Shown here piece after piece: positions 60,008 through 64,000 of a stretch of DNA of 64,000 nucleotides (the first letter of the stretch is position 1; the number at the start of each line of letters is the position of its first letter). This DNA comes from Phlebiopsis flavidoalba. Its lineage: Eukaryota > Basidiomycota > Agaricomycetes > Polyporales > Phanerochaetaceae. The notes below the pieces were generated by a model that worked only from the letters and a program-made list of their open reading frames with translations, was not told where the DNA came from and did no database searches. A program made the translations under genes and the position numbers. The stretch covers positions 124,001-188,000 of the forward strand of contig JAOCPU010000045.1 in the NCBI GenBank assembly GCA_035772785.1, read 5' to 3'.

Positions 60008-60153
60008 TAAAAAAAAAATTATTTTTAAAATTTTTTTTTAAAAATTTTTTGATAAAAACAAAAAAATTATTTTAATTTTTTTTTTAATTATTTAAAATAA
60101 ATTTTTTTTTAAAAGTTTTTTATGTTAATAAATATTAAAAAAATATATTTAAA
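60008..60153. repeat. Almost pure A/T block of about 146 bases
   Basis: Long A and T runs with only about four G/C bases sit abruptly in sequence of about 50% GC. There is no coding content. It is comparable in length to the T/G block at 17.0 kb and the C block at 62.5 kb. Confidence 0.8.
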
Positions 60154-61107
60154 GGCCCAAAAAAGAGCGATTATGAAATACTTTTCAGGGTGACTCCATG
60201 GAAGTTACAGTTCGGGAATTACCAGGGTGCCGTCACTGGCTATTCCAACGAAGTGCTTCATCATATACTCCGAGTGCTCTTCTCAGGTGTCCTGATAGAT
60301 GTAGCTCGCACTGGTGTTTCCTCTCGTGAGTGTTCACTCTTACATCAGATCTCGACTTAGCTTTCTTTTCCTTTGCTCCCTCTCTTCCTCATGAGTCTCT
60401 TTTAGCTCTCTCATCGTTCCCTATCGCCATTACCCCCACCACCCCTCGTTTTTGTGCCGCTGAACTCTAACGGAACACTGGGGACCGAGGTCGACATGAC
60501 AGGTACGGCTCGCGCGCCCGCGTACTTCGCTAAGACTCTGCGGATGATATAGATAGAGTAAGTATTTGTCGGAGAGAGGTTGCAGCATGTACAAACCATG
60601 ACGGCCTGTTGAGTCTCATGGGGTTTCGTACCAGTCGACCAAGGCCTTTCAAGGAACATCGCGTTGGCTGTTTCGCCTCAGACTCTCTGGCGTTTCGCTC
60701 GTTATTCTCGTTAGTGTTCCACAAGACTACACCTTACACAGTCCTGACCGAAAAGGCTTCAAAGACTCGGCCGACGGAGAACAAACTTTTGCGGACAAGA
60801 AACTCACCTTCAAGTCGCTTCATCGTGCCCTGATTGTAAACTGGGAATTATCGGGCAAGTTTATCACATGGAGGACTCTGACGGGATCCCAAGTAGCGAA
60901 CAAAAGGCGGTGTCGAGATCTGCCGTGACCTTCTGCATGGCGGGGACAGTCGGGAGCAGTGCCGCACTCTTTCTCCTCCAAAGATGCGAACCGTTCAGAG
61001 GCAGGAGATGGGGACTCGAATGTAAATGCCAGAATAAATGCGTTTACGTTCGGGTGTGCCTCCACTGAACAATTGTCACAAAATACTATGCGTGGGTAGC
61101 TGGAGAG
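60154..61107. other. Spacer with weak coding hints
   Basis: A plus-strand reading near 60690-60860 (SGVSLVILVSVPQDYTLHSP, KKLTFKSLHRALIVNWELSG) and a minus-strand frame at 60820-61065 both look faintly protein-like. Neither can be tied to a family or start codon. Confidence 0.3.
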
Positions 61108-62091
61108 TCATGATCTGAAAGGTCGAGTCCGTCTCATTGTGCGAATTTGGAAGAGGGTAAGCGAGGATGCATGATGTGGAGAGGATCTTTCAAAAACTAT
61201 GAGAATAATGGCAGGGTGAATCATAAGAGACGTCGACGAGCATGGATATAATACCTTCGAAGATAAAGTGGTTCGCCGTGCGAGAGGAAAGTGCTTGGTA
61301 CAGCCCCTCGCAAAGCCGGCCGCGAAATCAGCCAAAGGTAGAACGATAAGCTCATGGCTCTGCAGATGCAGACGTCCTTGAGCACTCTCAGCGAGAACAC
61401 CCTCTCGCGCTCCTTCATCACCCTCCTCTTCAACCTCATCAAGCTTTGGCATATTGATAGCTTTATGAACACGGTTCGAACGCAGCTTGCGCGGATTTAT
61501 GCCGCCCACCCGCTTCTTCTCTTCTTATCCTTCTTCGTGGTCGGGGTTCGCAGTCGATTCAATCGAGCGAGGTGAAGGACCTTCCGCTTCTTCGGTGAGT
61601 CTGGCTCGAGCACAGCCTTCCTCGTGAGAGTTATAAGCTTTGTGGCGAGGACATTGGTCTTGCGTTCTTGAGCAAATTATCCTCGACCACAGGACGACGG
61701 CCAGTCAATGGGTTCAGGTTCATCCTTGTTGCTATCCGAGGAAGTAGAAGCGCCCCCCCATGAGAGCAGTTCCTACTCGTAAAGCTTGAAGCTTTCGATT
61801 TGCGCGTGGAGAGGGCGGTTGAGGTTCATCTTTGTAAATGACAAAACTCGCTTTGACTTGCGGCGGGTCGACCCAGTGATGGCCATCGTATGGTAGGACA
61901 AGATGCAATGGAAATGTGGGGGTTGAGGAGGGGAGACAGATGACGCGTGTAACCCACGGATGATGATCTTGAGGCCGCGGTGGGCTGAGGAAACGTTGCT
62001 TGTGCTCGGGTTGCCGTGCGGCGTGAACTGCGTGACGCCTTTTAAGCCGAGGTGTTGTTCCCGTCACATAAGGCGAACGCGTGCGTGACAC
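61108..62091 (-). CDS. Hypothetical protein (two long minus-strand frames)
   Basis: ATG at 62091 begins a basic Ser/Pro leader. A frame then reads HLVLPYDGHHWVDPPQVKAS and FVIYKDEPQPPSPRANRKLQ (61780-61930). After a gap with KRKV-like basic residues, a second frame reads GGINPRKLRSNRVHKAINMP and KLDEVEEEGDEGAREGVLAE (61390-61510), followed by a hydrophobic LIVLPLADFAAGFARG. The mix of basic, acidic and hydrophobic blocks is protein-like. I do not recognise the family, and exon joins are guesses. Confidence 0.35.
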
Positions 62092-62467
62092 ACACTGTCA
62101 CGTGTTCGTGATTGTTGATTGCAGTTTGGCGTACGCCTCCCTTGCCGCGTACTCAATGCCCAGTTCAACTCTCTTTGAACGTCGATAGCAGCAGCAGAGA
62201 CTTTATAGAGAGATTTTGTGTTGTAGTCTTTGGTGGAGGGAGGAATTTGAGGCGAAAAATGGGACGCTACTACCCAGCTCCCAGCAAAAAATACGCTCTT
62301 GATACAAATATGTGTGTGAAGAGACTTATAAATTCAGCGCGATTCAAGCAAGGAGCACAAACCGAATTATTGCTTTTGGGGAAATGGCTCCGTACCGATA
62401 TTATCCAGCCTAGGCCTCGAGTTGAATCGAAGTTCAATATTCAACAACGACAGTTACCATTTTCGTG
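62092..62467. other. Spacer left of the C block
   Basis: Short region on the left side of the poly-C tract. No coding signal is recognised. Confidence 0.4.
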
Positions 62468-62597
62468 CCCCCCCCCCCCCCCCCCCACTCCCCCCCCCAA
62501 AACCACCACCCCCCCCCCACCCCCCACCCCCCCCCCCCCACCCCCCCCCCCACCCACCCCCCCCCCACCCCCCCCCCCCCCCCCCCTTACCCCCCCC

Positions 62598-62632
<35 letters not shown>
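62468..62632. repeat. Poly-C block of about 165 bases
   Basis: C runs are broken by single A or T bases at irregular spacing. On the minus strand it is a G-run array able in principle to form G-quadruplexes. Proline-only open frames across it are composition artefacts. Confidence 0.85.
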
Positions 62633-62634
<2 letters not shown>

Positions 62635-62783
62635 GTAAAAGAGTTCAATCTCCGCCCGCCTACCCACCGCCCCACGCGGCTGCTTGGCTGTCACCGACCT
62701 GAGCACAACCTCCTTCCCTGGCCTAACACCCACTTTCTATCCTCCCCTTGTTCTCATCTTGCGTACTTGACCATAACCCTGTC

Positions 62784-63845
62784 ATGTCAGGAGCTCGAGG
62801 AGATAGATCCAAGAAACCCTACAGCGTATGTCTGAACCTCTCATTGTCACCGAGATGTACAGTCCGAGTCTCATTAACACCCAATGAAGCGACCCAACCG
62901 ACCACGACGGTCAGATGGTGACTGGCTACACGACAAAGGCACCCGGTGCGACTGTGTGTCTCGACAAAATGCGGCTTCTTCAACGCCAGCCTTCAGCAGC
63001 GTGAACACGAAACTCGTCGTTTCGAACCTCCACTACGAAGTCACTACTCGAGACCTCAGCGTGAGTTGTGGCCCGCAATTTCTTATTATATCTGGACGCT
63101 AGACTCATCTTCTCGATCACACAGCAAGTCTTTAGTGTCATGGGTACACTTGTCCGTGAACCATTAATTAGGGTACGATAATCCGAATGCACCCCGTCCA
63201 CCTAAAAGAATCGATTGCCGACCTCTCCCTCTACATTGTTTCTCTCGATTATAAAGTACGATCGTAGCGGACGCTCGGAAGGTGTGGCCATCATCTCGTA
63301 CGAGACGCCAGAGGAGGCAAAAAAGGCCATGGCACACTTCAGTGGCAAGCTCTGCAAAGGTACGTATAACACACTGTGGCTCACGTTGCATTCTCCGTCA
63401 ACATTGTCCGCACAGGCCAGCCGATGACGATCGAATTCGACTCCGGCCCTCCGCCTCGGGCACGCCGCGTCAGTGCCCCTTCCCTGCTCAATCGTATTCA
63501 GAAGCCAAACCTCCTGGACCGCTTGAGCAAGAACGAAACCCAGGCACCGAATGATCGACCTCCGTCAGTACAGTCTCGCCTGCTTCTGGCTTCTAAATTC
63601 ACTGTGCTACTGTAGGAACAACGGTGTCGGACCGATTCGCTCCAAAGCCGCGGGGTGGCAAACCTGCCCCGAAGGAGAAGAAGGCTAAGGCTACACCGAA
63701 GTCAGCTGAGGAGTTGGACATGGAGCTAGATGCTTTCATGAAAGACGACGTTGCACCAGCTGCAGCCGCGCCTGGATCGACCTCTGCTCCCACCGAGGAT
63801 GTAGAGATGAAGGGCCTGAGAGTGCATGTTTACGTATGGACTTAA
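62784..63845 (+). CDS. ALY/REF-type mRNA export adaptor (Yra1-like) with one RRM
   Basis: ALY/REF proteins link the TREX complex, UAP56/Sub2 and the export receptor on spliced mRNA. ATG at 62784 gives MSGARGDRSKKPYS, an intron, then basic and Ala/Thr-rich sequence. The RRM follows: NTKLVVSNLHYEVTTRDLS (RNP2, 63007-63060), an intron, QVFSVMGTLVREP, another intron, then YDRSGRSEGVAIISYETPEE (RNP1) and AKKAMAHFSGKLCKG, then QPMTIEFDSGPPPRA. A low-complexity linker (LLNRIQKPNLLDRLSK) leads to a C-terminal box KSAEELDMELDAFMKDD, matching the UAP56-binding helix of the family. It ends DVEMKG... near 63800-63845; the last few codons may be intron read-through. It runs close to the window end but appears complete. 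Confidence 0.8.
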
Positions 63846-64000
63846 TTATCTTCTTGATGTCTTTAAACACCCTTCAAACCTGACTCAAGTATTCTCAGTA
63901 TCTCCTAAATGTCGCAGACGAGAATGCAGTTATAATACACACAAAACGCTGTCGTCAACTGTGTCTTCACTAAACCCGCTGAGGGTGAGACAGCTTACAC

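Noticed and set aside
62112..62835. Proline-only plus-strand frames and glycine-only minus-strand frame
   Set aside because: They exist only because the poly-C tract cannot form stop codons.

Overview
The window is nuclear DNA of a basidiomycete fungus, most likely an agaricomycete. Genes are split by many short GT..AG introns. Several families are typical of mushrooms and polypores: a seven-helix family with a WVPGxGC..TNTxNT loop, a WW-like/membrane-tail family, a two-RRM/spacer/RRM/MLLE protein, a self-sufficient CYP505 P450, and a Mad3-type checkpoint protein. I see no bacterial operons, CRISPR array or convincing tRNA. Nearly every gene, including indispensable ones (ERG6, NAC beta, AIP1, a MAP kinase), carries single-base frameshifts. 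The sequence therefore looks like an unpolished long-read consensus. Gene spans below are outer limits; frames inside them often jump.

Layout. 0-5.5 kb: a direct tandem duplication of a WW-like/membrane-tail gene, with copy 1 cut by the window start. 6.3-12.6 kb: two paralogous seven-helix genes pointing away from each other across a 3 kb spacer. 14-16.5 kb: an STN1-like telomere gene converging on a TENA/THI-4-like gene. 17.2-18.8 kb: an ERK-type MAP kinase with TEY. 18.8-27 kb: mostly unassigned, with a few weak hypothetical genes and a Pro/Gly/Tyr-rich protein. 27.3-29.6 kb: a Mad3/BubR1 homologue with two KEN boxes and about twelve ABBA-like motifs. 29.9-34.4 kb: CYP505-type P450-reductase fusion. 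35.1-36.5 kb: ERG6. 37.5-40.6 kb: Rrm4/PABP-like protein with MLLE domains. 40.9-43.0 kb: an MFS transporter. 44.0-46.9 kb: an aldo-keto reductase split by about 1.3 kb of foreign-looking DNA.

47.7-64 kb is a dense housekeeping stretch: AIP1 (actin turnover), NAC beta (ribosome-bound chaperone), a GNAT acetyltransferase, a coactosin/ADF-H protein, an Rrg9/neugrin-like mitochondrial protein, a second P450, an adiponectin-receptor/IZH membrane protein, a hypothetical gene, and an ALY/REF-type mRNA export factor at the right end. Neighbours share short divergent promoters at NAC beta/GNAT and coactosin/Rrg9.

The genes do not form one pathway. Small themes are sterol/lipid oxidation (CYP505, ERG6, second P450, AdipoR-like), actin dynamics (AIP1, coactosin) and mRNA handling (Rrm4-like, ALY-like). 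The most interesting item is the ABBA-motif array of the Mad3 protein. Three low-complexity blocks of about 150 bases, each with a different two-letter or one-letter make-up (T/G, A/T, C), look like assembly artefacts or unusual simple repeats.
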